NCBI GenBank assembly: GCA_963791625.1
Contig: CAWBTA010000015.1
Location: 248,001-312,000, forward strand
Direction of reading: 5' to 3'
Length of the DNA stretch: 64,000 bases
Origin: JANMCE01 sp963791625
GTDB taxonomy: Bacteria; Actinomycetota; Acidimicrobiia; Acidimicrobiales; Ilumatobacteraceae
Shown: in pieces, positions 17,010 to 25,124 of the stretch
Layout of the letters: the number at the start of each line of letters is the position of its first letter
Position numbering within the stretch: position 1 is the first letter of the stretch
Notes under the pieces: model-generated
What the model saw: only the letters and a program-made list of their open reading frames with translations
What the model was told of the DNA's origin: nothing
The model's database searches: none
Translations under genes and position numbers: made by a program

Positions 17010-18030
17010 TCTGGCTCATCGACTTGTTGGGTCGTAGGAAGTTGACCTGACCGATCTTGTGTCCGGCCCACTTGGTGCCAACGGCACGAACGATTTCGGC
17101 GGCGATCTGATCGTCGCTGGAATCGTTGCGCAGCAGCTCTCGCAGATCGAAGCTGCGGGTGGCGAACAGACAGGTGAGGAACTGGCCTTCAGCGGTGAGT
17201 CGCACCCGATCGCAATCACCGCAGAACGGCTTGGTAACGGTGGGAATCACGCCGACGTCACCGATGCCGTCTGCGTAGAGCCAGCGGTCGGCCGGCGCCG
17301 CGCCCCGGTTAGGTGCGGGCACGAGTGGATAGACGGCGCCGATGGCCGCCACGATTTCGTCCTGACTGACCACTTTGTTGGCGGTCCAGTCGCCGGAGGC
17401 GTCGAGCGGCATGAACTCGATGAACCTGACCGCAACGTTGTGCTGGCGTCCGAAAGTTGCAAAATCAACGATCTCGTCGTCGTTCACGCCACGCTCAAGC
17501 ACACAGTTGATCTTCACCGGACCGAAGCCGGCTTCCTGCGCGGCGGCGATACCGTCGAGCACAGCAACGAGTTCGTCGCGCCGTGTCATGCGATGGAACT
17601 TTTCGCGGTCGAGCGAATCGAGGCTGATGTTGACCCGGTCGAGCCCTGCGGCCTTGAGGTCATGGGCAGCATGTCGGAATGTGGCTGCATTGGTGGTGAT
17701 GGAAAGGTCGGGTTTGCGCCCGGCGAACTCGGAGTCGGCGTCGGTCGGCACCCGGAGTTGCGCCAGCTTCTCGACCAGGATCGGGAGATGGGCACGCATG
17801 GTGGGTTCACCGCCCGTAAGGCGTATACCGTCGACACCGAAGCGCTCGACAAAGATCTTGGCCAGTCGGGTGAACTCTTCAAACGTCAGCACGTCGGCCC
17901 GCGGCAGCCAGGTCATGCCCTCGGCCGGCATGCAGTACGTGCATCGGAAGTTGCACCGGTCGGTTACCGAAATGCGCAGGTCTCGCACGGTACGAGCGAA
18001 CGGATCGACCAGTGGCGCGTACGAAGACAT
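16999..18030 (-). CDS. moaA: GTP 3',8-cyclase MoaA
   Basis: The 343-residue radical SAM enzyme has C-N-F-R-C-T-Y-C-M-P (near residue 27) for the SAM cluster, L-T-G-G-E-P, and C-terminal Cys residues in F-C-G-D-C-D-R plus a third in L-T-C-L-F for the second 4Fe-4S cluster that holds GTP. It ends in I-G-G, the Gly-Gly tail needed for activity in MoaA. All hallmarks are intact. It carries out the first molybdenum cofactor step together with MoaC. The ATG lies six bases after TAGGAT on the minus strand, and the bases CGGAGT directly before the start are shared with the moeA gene. Confidence 0.96.
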   Translation of the reverse strand: MSSYAPLVDPFARTVRDLRISVTDRCNFRCTYCMPAEGMTWLPRADVLTFEEFTRLAKIFVERFGVDGIRLTGGEPTMRAHLPILVEKLAQLRVPTDADSEFAGRKPDLSITTNAATFRHAAHDLKAAGLDRVNISLDSLDREKFHRMTRRDELVAVLDGIAAAQEAGFGPVKINCVLERGVNDDEIVDFATFGRQHNVAVRFIEFMPLDASGDWTANKVVSQDEIVAAIGAVYPLVPAPNRGAAPADRWLYADGIGDVGVIPTVTKPFCGDCDRVRLTAEGQFLTCLFATRSFDLRELLRNDSSDDQIAAEIVRAVGTKWAGHKIGQVNFLRPNKSMSQIGG

Positions 18031-18036
18031 ACTCCG

Positions 18037-18042
18037 ATCCTA
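18037..18042 (-). promoter_or_regulatory. Candidate leaderless -10 box for moaA
   Basis: On the minus strand TAGGAT is followed by CGGAGT and the ATG. The box lies inside the last codons of the upstream acetyltransferase gene. A similar TAAGGT-CGGAGT-GTG arrangement begins moeA. Confidence 0.4.
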
Positions 18043-18541
18043 CCGACCAACGCCGGTTGGGCCACACGCGAGGTCCTTGGCGAACCAGCGTTGGGCATAC
18101 GGGTTGTCGTTGTAGCGTTCGATTGCGTCGTAGCCGGCGCGTTCGTACATGGCGATCGCAACCTTCAAGGTCGCATTCGTGTCGAGCACAACACGGGTGT
18201 AGCCCAGCTGCTCTGCGACAAACTCGAGGTGGTCGAGCAGTCGGCGGCCGAGGCCCGTACCCCGGCGGTCGGCATGGATCCACATGCGCTTGATCTCGCC
18301 CGTCGTGACGTCAATGCGTTGGATGCCACCACAGCCGACCGGCACCGATCCGTCACGCACGATGACGAACGCTCCGTGCGGCGCCTGAAATGCAACGGGG
18401 TCGGCTGTGAGTGCGTCGCCGGCATCGAACCCGGTGGGGAACCGGTCGTTCAGCTCTGCGAAGTAGCTGCTCAATCGCCAACTGGGCCTCGGGCGAGAGC
18501 GGGTCGGCCACGACGAATTCGACGGCGCGTCCCTGATCCAC
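18040..18541 (-). pseudogene. GNAT acetyltransferase interrupted by a single-base frame change
   Basis: Two minus-strand frames together encode a typical GNAT protein. From GTG 18541 the first frame gives a family-like start (V-E-F-V-V-A-D-P-L-S-P-E-A) to about 18468. The second frame continues Y-F-A-E-L-N-D-R-F-P with the acetyl-CoA motif R-R-G-T-G-L-G-R-R-L-L and ends at 18040. Removing one C from CAGCTAC near 18465-18470 joins them as E-Q-Y-F-A-E-L, the usual family sequence. The second part alone (144 residues from a TTG) would lack only the N-terminal strand. This may be a sequencing indel rather than real loss. It would acetylate a small molecule or protein; the substrate is unknown. 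Confidence 0.75.
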
Positions 18542-18700
18542 GGCTTCTGAGACTACGCCGGAACTACGGACGTGGGGATCGAGACAGGGCTGTTTCCGAT
18601 CGCTCGTTGTCGGTGGGGATTGCGATGAACCTGGGCCAACGTGGCGGGTATTTGGGCGATTTCAACGCCGGGAATCTTGAGACTTTTTATTAGGATTCCT

Positions 18701-18729
18701 TTGCAATATGGAGGGAACGCCTGTACGAT
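18701..18729 (+). promoter_or_regulatory. Sigma70-type promoter for the DUF222/HNH gene
   Basis: TTGCAA (18701-18706) and TACGAT (18724-18729) are separated by 17 bases, and the ATG follows six bases after the -10 box. This is the best-matched promoter in the window. It predicts transcription starting at the A of the start codon. Confidence 0.65.
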
Positions 18730-18735
18730 AGAACC

Positions 18736-19935
18736 ATGGAAAGGGCGGCGGCGATCGACATGTTCGAGCGGGTGATCAGCCCGCTCCCATCGCCATCTAT
18801 CGAGGATCTGCGCCTCGCTGTTTCAGAAGCGACATCGCTTGAGAACATGCTCTCGGCCATCAAAACGCGGTTGATGAATGACCTGAACGAACAATCCGCG
18901 GTCGGGCAGGACGTGTACGCCAAGGCGGCGAATGTCTCCCTCGGTCAAAGTGACCAGGTCGTGAAACGGGCGCGGTTCCTCCGCAAGGTCGCTCCGGTCG
19001 CCGACGCGTTCGAGGATGGCGAACTGTCCACCGGGCACGTCGAAGCATTCGCCTCCGTCTACCGGCAAGCGAAACCGGCCGTCCAAACCGCACTCACACA
19101 ACAAGCCAACGAACTGGTCGAGGTTGGCCGCACCACCACCAGCGGCGAGTTCCGCAAACGCGTCGCTGCCGTCGCCCGCGAGCTCGAAGACGCCGATGAT
19201 GCCGACGAGCGACTCGTCCGACAGAAGCGGGCGACGCGACTGAAGCTGTGGCTCGACCCCGAATCGGGGATGGGGCGACTGTCTGGCTGGTTCGATCCCG
19301 AGTCATACCGACTCCTCCACGGACGAATCATTAACGAAACCGAAGCGCGTTTTCACGACCTCACCCCCGAGCACTGCCCCGACGACCCGCTCGAACGCCA
19401 GCAATTCCTCCGAGCCCACGCGCTTACCGGACTCGTCGCCGGCAACGCGACCTCTGGATCAGGCGCCACAGCCGAAGTCGTGATCGTGCACCATCGCAAC
19501 GATGATGTCGAGATCGACTGGAGCATCGAAGGACTCCAACTCCCCGACTCCGCCCTCGACCGAATCCTCGCGACACGCGCCCGTATCTACGACATCGTCG
19601 TCCGCAACGGTGCCATCGTGTCTGCGCCCGGCGAACTCAATCTCGGACGCAAATCCCGACTTGCCAACCGAGCGCAACGCCGAGCGCTCGCAGCCGTCCA
19701 CACAACATGCTGCTACCCCGGCTGCGAAGTTCGCTACTGGCAAACCAAACTCCACCACATTCGCTACTGGCGAGACGGCGGGCGCACCGACCTCGACAAC
19801 CTCGTACCCCTCTGCGCCCAGCATCACGCAAAAGTTCACGCCGAGAACATCGGCCTACAACTCCTCACCAACCGCCGCGTGCAATTCACCCACACCCAAC
19901 ACTCCACCGGCCCACCCCAAACCCGCGCCGGCTAA
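18736..19935 (+). CDS. DUF222 domain HNH endonuclease-like protein
   Basis: The 399-residue protein has an alpha-helical DUF222 region (about residues 20-290) followed by an HNH domain: C-C-Y-P-G-C, L-H-H-I-R-Y-W, D-N-L-V-P-L-C and H-H-A-K-V-H, in the usual spacing for a beta-beta-alpha metal nuclease with structural Cys. Such proteins occur in many copies in actinobacterial genomes. Some resemble homing or mobile elements (13E12 repeat family), but their role is not established. It reads from its own promoter. A second, frame-broken family member lies at 30983-32150; the two share domain plan but not close sequence. Confidence 0.88.
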   Translation: MERAAAIDMFERVISPLPSPSIEDLRLAVSEATSLENMLSAIKTRLMNDLNEQSAVGQDVYAKAANVSLGQSDQVVKRARFLRKVAPVADAFEDGELSTGHVEAFASVYRQAKPAVQTALTQQANELVEVGRTTTSGEFRKRVAAVARELEDADDADERLVRQKRATRLKLWLDPESGMGRLSGWFDPESYRLLHGRIINETEARFHDLTPEHCPDDPLERQQFLRAHALTGLVAGNATSGSGATAEVVIVHHRNDDVEIDWSIEGLQLPDSALDRILATRARIYDIVVRNGAIVSAPGELNLGRKSRLANRAQRRALAAVHTTCCYPGCEVRYWQTKLHHIRYWRDGGRTDLDNLVPLCAQHHAKVHAENIGLQLLTNRRVQFTHTQHSTGPPQTRAG

Positions 19936-20046
19936 CCGCCCGACCAGCCCCAGCACTTCAACAACCGAAAAGAAGCCGCTCGCCGTGAGCTACTCACTCG
20001 TGCTCCGAAGCCGAACGAACCGAACGGCCTCGCACAACATGCGCGC

Positions 20047-21252
20047 CTATCGAAGCAGCACGCACTCGACGAGATCACCAGCAGCAAGGCCCGAGCCGTT
20101 CGGGATGAGGGCGAGGGAATTGGCGTGCGCGGTGGCGGCCAACTGGTGACTGCCCTGAGGTCCCCCTGCGCGAATGTGCCATCGACCGTCGGAGCCGAAC
20201 GCGCCGTGCACGCGGGTGATGTGGAGCTTGTCGTCGGGGTGACGCGTGAGCGGTTCATCGGCCACGGCCATGAGACGCGGCCGCTCGACCTCGGTCGTGT
20301 GTCCCATCATCTGACGCAGCGCCGGGCGAGCCAACATCTCAAAACTGATCAGTGATGACACCGGGTTGCCGGGCAGAGCGAACAGCGGCACGCCGTCGAG
20401 CAACCCGAACGCGAATGGCTTGGCCGGCTTGATGGCGATCTGCATCCAACGCATGTCGGCGCGACGGCTCAGCACCGCCTTCACGATGTCGAAATCTCCC
20501 ATGCTCACGCCGCCGCTCGTGATGATGGCGTCGTGGCCACGGGCAGCCTCCACGAGCAGAGCTTCGAGCTCGTCCTCGTTGTCGCGCACCGTGCCGAGAT
20601 CGACCGGCGAGCAACCAGCTTCTTCCACCAGGCCCCTCAACATCCGGCGGTTGCTCTCTCGAATTTCGCCAGGGCCAAGGGGGCGGTCGTCGTCCACCAG
20701 CTCGTCACCGGTTGAGAAAAGCGCAACACGCGGCCGCTTCACTACCGGCACGCGAAGGCGGCCAAGCGACGCCATCATGCCGATATGGGCGGGGTGCAGC
20801 ACGGTACCGGCGGCAAACACCATCTCGCCCGATTGCACGTCGCTGCCGGCCAGTCGTAACGCGTCACCCGGATGGACCGAACGAGAAAACGACACCGTCG
20901 CCCCGTCGGCCGAGACGCTGCTGTCCTCCACCATCACGATGGCGTCGGCTCCCTCCGGCATGGGCGCGCCGGTCATGATGCGCATCGCTTCGCCGACACC
21001 GACGGGAACCGTGGCGGCGGCACCCGCTGCCAACGTGCCGAGCACCCGCAGCGAGGCGCCCACCGCGGTCGTGTCGGTGGCACGAACGGCGAACCCGTCA
21101 ACGGCCGAGTTGTCGAACGGTGGAATCGGGTCGATCGCCGTGGCGTCCTCGGCCAACACACAGCCGAGCGCGTCGGCAAGGTCAACCGCTACCACCGGGC
21201 CGACCGGGCAGGACGAGAAGACGTGGGCGCGGGCGTCATCGAGCGAAATCAC
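20047..21252 (-). CDS. moeA: Molybdopterin molybdenumtransferase MoeA / gephyrin-like Glp
   Basis: The 401-residue protein has the MoeA order: F-D-N-S-A-V-D-G-F-A near residue 47, the G-A-P-M-P-E-G-A-D-A-I-V segment, a central S-T-G-D-E-L, the T-S-G-G-V-S-M-G-D pterin-binding motif, and L-P-G-N-P-V-S-S near residue 300. It inserts molybdate into adenylated molybdopterin. Actinobacteria also use a MoeA paralogue, Glp, as a division/polarity factor with the membrane receptor GlpR. Since a GlpR-like gene is nearby, either role is possible; sequence alone does not separate them here. The start is GTG. Confidence 0.9.
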   Translation of the reverse strand: MISLDDARAHVFSSCPVGPVVAVDLADALGCVLAEDATAIDPIPPFDNSAVDGFAVRATDTTAVGASLRVLGTLAAGAAATVPVGVGEAMRIMTGAPMPEGADAIVMVEDSSVSADGATVSFSRSVHPGDALRLAGSDVQSGEMVFAAGTVLHPAHIGMMASLGRLRVPVVKRPRVALFSTGDELVDDDRPLGPGEIRESNRRMLRGLVEEAGCSPVDLGTVRDNEDELEALLVEAARGHDAIITSGGVSMGDFDIVKAVLSRRADMRWMQIAIKPAKPFAFGLLDGVPLFALPGNPVSSLISFEMLARPALRQMMGHTTEVERPRLMAVADEPLTRHPDDKLHITRVHGAFGSDGRWHIRAGGPQGSHQLAATAHANSLALIPNGSGLAAGDLVECVLLR

Positions 21253-21258
21253 ACTCCG

Positions 21259-21264
21259 ACCTTA
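21259..21264 (-). promoter_or_regulatory. Candidate leaderless -10 box for moeA
   Basis: On the minus strand TAAGGT precedes CGGAGT and the GTG start, with the same six-base spacing and same hexamer as at moaA. Confidence 0.4.
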
Positions 21265-21311
21265 GAGGACAGGTTTCCTCAGGCTCCGTGCGGACGCCTT
21301 CCAGGACGCTG

Positions 21312-22762
21312 TTAGTCGGCGCTGCTGACGGCGGGCTGACCGGGCCGGGCGTGGCGAGGCACGCCAGGATGGTCATCCGGATACGGCAGGAGGGTGTCGT
21401 TGATCCGTTCCCACTCGGCTCGCATAGACGCCACAAGTTCGGGGTGATGCCTGGCAATATCGGCATGTTCGCGGGCGTCGCCCGACAGGTCGAACAGCTG
21501 ATGCACGTGAGCGGGGTAGCGCGGCCAGTTACTCAGGCGAGCGCGATCTCGGCAGTCGACGAGATACTTGTACTTTCCTCGTCGTAGTGCGCCCTGACTG
21601 GAGATGCGCCAGAACAGGTCGTGACCGGGATGATCGGCGCCGTCCACCAGCCAGGGCAGCAGAGAGAAACCGTCCAACAGATGGTCTTCTGCGGCAGGCG
21701 CGCCGGCTACGTCCAGCATCGTGGCTGTCCAGTCGGTTGTTTGGTGGGGCGCGTCCGTCCACTGCTGGGGGTCGATGGCAGCGGGCCACCGCACGATGAA
21801 CGGCACACGGATGCCGCCCTCGGTGACATCACCCTTCTCTCCCACGAAAGGCCACATGAACGAATATCGCTCGCCACCATTGTCCGAAGCGAACACGATG
21901 ATGGTGTCGTCGGCCTTGCCCGTTTCGTCCAGCGCGTCCAGGATCTGACCGATTCCTTCGTCCATGGACTCGATCATCTCGCCGTATTTTGCGAGCGAAC
22001 CGGCATCGCCGTGCAACAACGGGAAGGGCACGGTGTTTTCTCGATAACGGCGTTCAATTTCCTCGCCTACCGAGCGGTCCCCCGGTCCCTCCCACGGCCA
22101 ATGGGGCGAGTTGTAGTTGACCTGCATATAGAACGGCGCATCACCGGAGGTACGCACGTAGTCGGTGGCCCGGTCGGAGATGAGGTGGGTGTAGTAGCCC
22201 TCCATCTCTACCGGGGCCTCGCCCTCGTACAAGTCCTTTGGCCAAGGGTGTCGATATGGGTGAAGTAGTCCATCGCACCATCGAGGTTCCCGAAGAACGT
22301 TTGAAACCCGATCTTCAGCGGGCTGTACCAAGGCAGCCAACCGCAATGCCATTTGCCAAACATTGCGGTCGTGTAGCCCGCGTCCACCAGCCGAGACGGC
22401 AGTGTCGGATGCCCGTGCGGAATGCCGTTGCCGTCCGCGCGAGTCGTGAGTGGCTCCTCCAGGCCCGCCGTGAAACGACCAGGATTCTGTCCGGTATACA
22501 GCGCTATGCGGGCAGGCGAGCACCATGGCGAGGACGAATAGCCGTCAGTGAAACGGACTCCCCCCGCAGCCATGCGATCAAGATTTGGGGTGCGGATATG
22601 CAGCGAGCCGTAGCAGCCGAGGTCACCCCAGCCCATGTCGTCGGCCAGGATGAAGATCAGGTTGGGCCGTTTGGCCGGTCGCCCGGTGCCACGTGACACG
22701 AATGGGCGCTCGGTTGCCGAACCCTCTCGACGGCGGTCCCACAATCCTTCGACGTATTGCAC
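21312..22762 (-). pseudogene. Type I sulfatase interrupted by a single-base frame change
   Basis: The first frame (ATG 22762 to about 22240) holds the N-terminal sulfatase core: N-L-I-F-I-L-A-D-D-M-G metal site, then the C-S-P-A-R-I-A-L-Y-T-G formylglycine motif with Cys as precursor, and G-K-W-H. The second frame continues D-L-Y-E-G-E-A-P-V and F-A-S-D-N-G-G-E metal site to 21312. Adding one A to CCAAAGG near 22242 joins G-Q-K-D-L-Y-E-G, as in related sulfatases. The repaired length is about 483 residues. It would hydrolyse sulfate esters. No signal peptide is seen, so it probably acts in the cytoplasm after uptake. It is the last gene of the ABC transporter operon, 18 bp after the ATPase. 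Confidence 0.8.
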
Positions 22763-22780
22763 CTCTGCTCCTTCGACGGG

Positions 22781-23575
22781 TCAGAGTTCACCCGGGCGTC
22801 GGACCAGATCGAGAATCTGGTGACGCAGGCGGGAGAACTCGGGGTTTTCCTTGGTGGTGGTCTGGCTGCGTGGGTAAGGCAACGGGATCGGCACGATCGT
22901 GGACACGATCGACGGCGACTGGCTGAGCACCACCACGTGATCAGCGAGGTAGACGGCCTCGTCGATGTCGTGCGTGACGAACACGATGGTGACCTCGAAT
23001 TGGTCCCGGAGCGGCAGCACCAGATCTTCTAAATCCATGCGGGTCTGTGCGTCGACGGAGGCGAACGGTTCGTCCATCAGTAAGAGCTTGGGCTGATAGG
23101 CCAACGCCCGCGCGATAGCCACCCGCTGCTGCATGCCACCCGACATCTGTCGCGGATACCGCTTGTATCGGCCTGCTAAGCCCACGGCATCCAGCGCCGC
23201 CTCCGCCTTCTGCCGAGCCAGGTCCTTGGTGAACCCTTTGGCGCGTAAAGGCAACATGACGTTGCCCACGGCCGTGAACCACGGCAGCAACGACCGGCTG
23301 TAGTCCTGAAACACGAATGCTGCGCCCGGTGGAGGGCCACTGACCGGCGAACCGTCTACGAGAATGTTCCCGCCGGTCGGCTCCAGTAGGCCGCCGATGG
23401 CGCGCAACACGGTGGTCTTGCCTGCACCTGAAGGGCCCACAATGGCTACGACGCTGCCTGCTTCCACCGAGAAACTCACGTCGTCAACCGCCACCGACGT
23501 GCCCGCTGACATCCAATACGCATGGCGCAGCGAACGTACCTCCACCAACGCTGATCCGATATCCGCCGCGCTCAT
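22781..23575 (-). CDS. ABC transporter ATPase, SsuB/TauB type
   Basis: The 264-residue ATPase has Walker A G-P-S-G-A-G-K-T-T near residue 53, the signature S-G-G-M-Q-Q-R-V-A-I-A-R, Walker B L-L-L-M-D-E-P and switch H in V-T-H-D. It is of the nitrate/sulfonate/taurine importer type and energises the two permeases encoded upstream. Its ATG overlaps the stop of permease 2 (ATGA). The sulfatase gene follows after 18 bp, pointing to a sulfate ester or sulfonate as substrate. Confidence 0.93.
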   Translation of the reverse strand: MSAADIGSALVEVRSLRHAYWMSAGTSVAVDDVSFSVEAGSVVAIVGPSGAGKTTVLRAIGGLLEPTGGNILVDGSPVSGPPPGAAFVFQDYSRSLLPWFTAVGNVMLPLRAKGFTKDLARQKAEAALDAVGLAGRYKRYPRQMSGGMQQRVAIARALAYQPKLLLMDEPFASVDAQTRMDLEDLVLPLRDQFEVTIVFVTHDIDEAVYLADHVVVLSQSPSIVSTIVPIPLPYPRSQTTTKENPEFSRLRHQILDLVRRPGEL

Positions 23576-24351
23576 CGACGCTTCCTCCTCGTACTCCCCG
23601 AGGGAAAGCCCAATCGCTCGAGTATCGGATCCTCAAGCAGGGTGAACAGGAAATTCAGCCCGTACCCAAGCATGGCCAGCAGGACCATGCCCGCCCACAT
23701 TCTGCTGTACTGAAACGACTGCTGTGCGGTCAGCGTGGCAACGCCGATCCCGCGGGACGCACCAACGAGTTCGGACACGACCATGATGAGCAGCGCGATA
23801 GACAGTGACGACCGCGCCGCGGCCAGCACCTGTGGCGTTGTGGCGGGCAGGATCACCTGGGCCAGCCGGCGTACACCTCGAATACCAAACGACGATGCGA
23901 CATCATGCAGCGTCGGGTCGGTGGCAGCCATGGCGTCGGCCGTATTCACCACCATGGTGAAGAACACGGCGAAGATGATGATGCCAACCTGCAGCGCGGC
24001 GCTGATGCCGAAGAACACGATGAACAGGGGCAGCAGTGCTACCGGTGGCAACGTAAGCGTGAAAGCAATCAGTGGCGACAGGGCTCGCCGGAGCGCCTGG
24101 TGGCGACCGAGGGCAACGCCGATCAGGACGCCTAACAGCAGCCCGATCAGGTACCCCTTCGCCAGATTTCCGAGGCTGGGCACAATGTCACGGCGGAATC
24201 CCTCGCCGATCCACATCTTCTGAAACGCTTTCGCGATTTTCGGAATCGTGGGGAAATAGGGGCTGCGGTGGTGAGACGACCAAAGTTGGTAGCCGACGAG
24301 GAGCAGCACCGGCACGACCAGCTCAATGCCCATCCTTTTCAAACGAGCCAT
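23572..24351 (-). CDS. ABC transporter permease 2, SsuC/TauC type
   Basis: The frame extends upstream to 24720 without a stop, but ATG 24351, overlapping the TGA of the preceding permease by one base, begins the recognisable protein of 259 residues. It has about six hydrophobic segments and the EAA-like loop D-V-A-S-S-F-G-I-R-G-V-R-R-L that contacts the ATPase. It belongs to the binding-protein-dependent inner membrane family used for sulfonates, nitrate and taurine. Having two different permeases (this and 24351-25124) suggests a heterodimeric channel, less usual for this family, which often uses one permease gene. Confidence 0.9.
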   Translation of the reverse strand: MARLKRMGIELVVPVLLLVGYQLWSSHHRSPYFPTIPKIAKAFQKMWIGEGFRRDIVPSLGNLAKGYLIGLLLGVLIGVALGRHQALRRALSPLIAFTLTLPPVALLPLFIVFFGISAALQVGIIIFAVFFTMVVNTADAMAATDPTLHDVASSFGIRGVRRLAQVILPATTPQVLAAARSSLSIALLIMVVSELVGASRGIGVATLTAQQSFQYSRMWAGMVLLAMLGYGLNFLFTLLEDPILERLGFPSGSTRRKRR

Positions 24352-25124
24352 CAGCCAGCGACCTTCGGTGCCCAACGGGTAAGCCGCTTTTCGACCAGTC
24401 CGAAAACCGTCGCGATGACCATGCCAAAGATGCCTGCCACCACCGTGAGCGCCAGCAGGCGAGCCACGTTGCCGCCCGTCTGAGCAATCAACATGCCCGC
24501 CCCCAACCCGCGGGCACCACCTACCAGTTCGGTCACCAAGCACACCGCAAACGCCGTGGCGGCGGCCAACCGAAGGCCGGTCGCCATGGTCGTGGCGGCG
24601 GATGGCAGCCGAACCTGCAGCAGTCGGCGAGCGGTGCCGAGCTGGAAAGAGCGAGCCGTATCCAGCGCAACCGGATCGGTGTTGCGCACGCCGTAGGTGG
24701 TCTGGATAAAGAGTGGCCACACCGCGCCCTGTGCGATGAGAGCAACCTTAAAGGATAGGCCGCCGCCCAACACGAGCAACGCGAGCGGCAGCACGACGAC
24801 GGGCGGGATCGGTCGTAGCGCCTCGATGGTAACCCGGGTCAGCCGCACCGCCAACGCGCTCGAGCCGACGAGCAGGCCAAGCGGGACGGCGATGGCGGCC
24901 GCAACGAGTAGTCCAACCGCCCAGGAAACGCCCGTCTGGCGCAACTGCTGCCAGAACTTTGGCTCACCGACCAGCTTGACCAGCTCCCGTGCCGTGGCAC
25001 TTGGTGATGGGATCGACTCCTTCGGAAGCCAGCCGATCCGCCACGTAAAACCCCAAAGGACGAAGAAGCCAATCAGGCCGGCCAGAGGCAACACGTAGCG
25101 GGAGGTTGGGCTCCCGGACGTCAC
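24351..25124 (-). CDS. ABC transporter permease 1, SsuC/TauC type
   Basis: GTG at 25124 overlaps the TGA of the binding-protein gene (GTGA) and is preferred to the longer frame from 25166. The 257-residue protein has about six membrane segments and the cytoplasmic loop D-T-A-R-S-F-Q-L-G-T-A-R-R-L-L. It is homologous in plan to permease 2 but clearly divergent. It would form the channel with permease 2, powered by the ATPase at 22781-23575. Confidence 0.9.
   Translation of the reverse strand: MTSGSPTSRYVLPLAGLIGFFVLWGFTWRIGWLPKESIPSPSATARELVKLVGEPKFWQQLRQTGVSWAVGLLVAAAIAVPLGLLVGSSALAVRLTRVTIEALRPIPPVVVLPLALLVLGGGLSFKVALIAQGAVWPLFIQTTYGVRNTDPVALDTARSFQLGTARRLLQVRLPSAATTMATGLRLAAATAFAVCLVTELVGGARGLGAGMLIAQTGGNVARLLALTVVAGIFGMVIATVFGLVEKRLTRWAPKVAG

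Noticed and set aside
18353..18541. A separate 62-residue gene upstream of the acetyltransferase
   Set aside because: Its first 25 residues are the missing start of the GNAT protein; the rest is out-of-frame reading.
17059..18693. A 544-residue plus-strand open frame
   Set aside because: It is antisense to moaA and the GNAT gene, which have clear motifs; long antisense frames are expected at this base composition.
20366..21265. A 299-residue plus-strand open frame
   Set aside because: Antisense to moeA and of low-complexity Ser/Thr/Arg composition.
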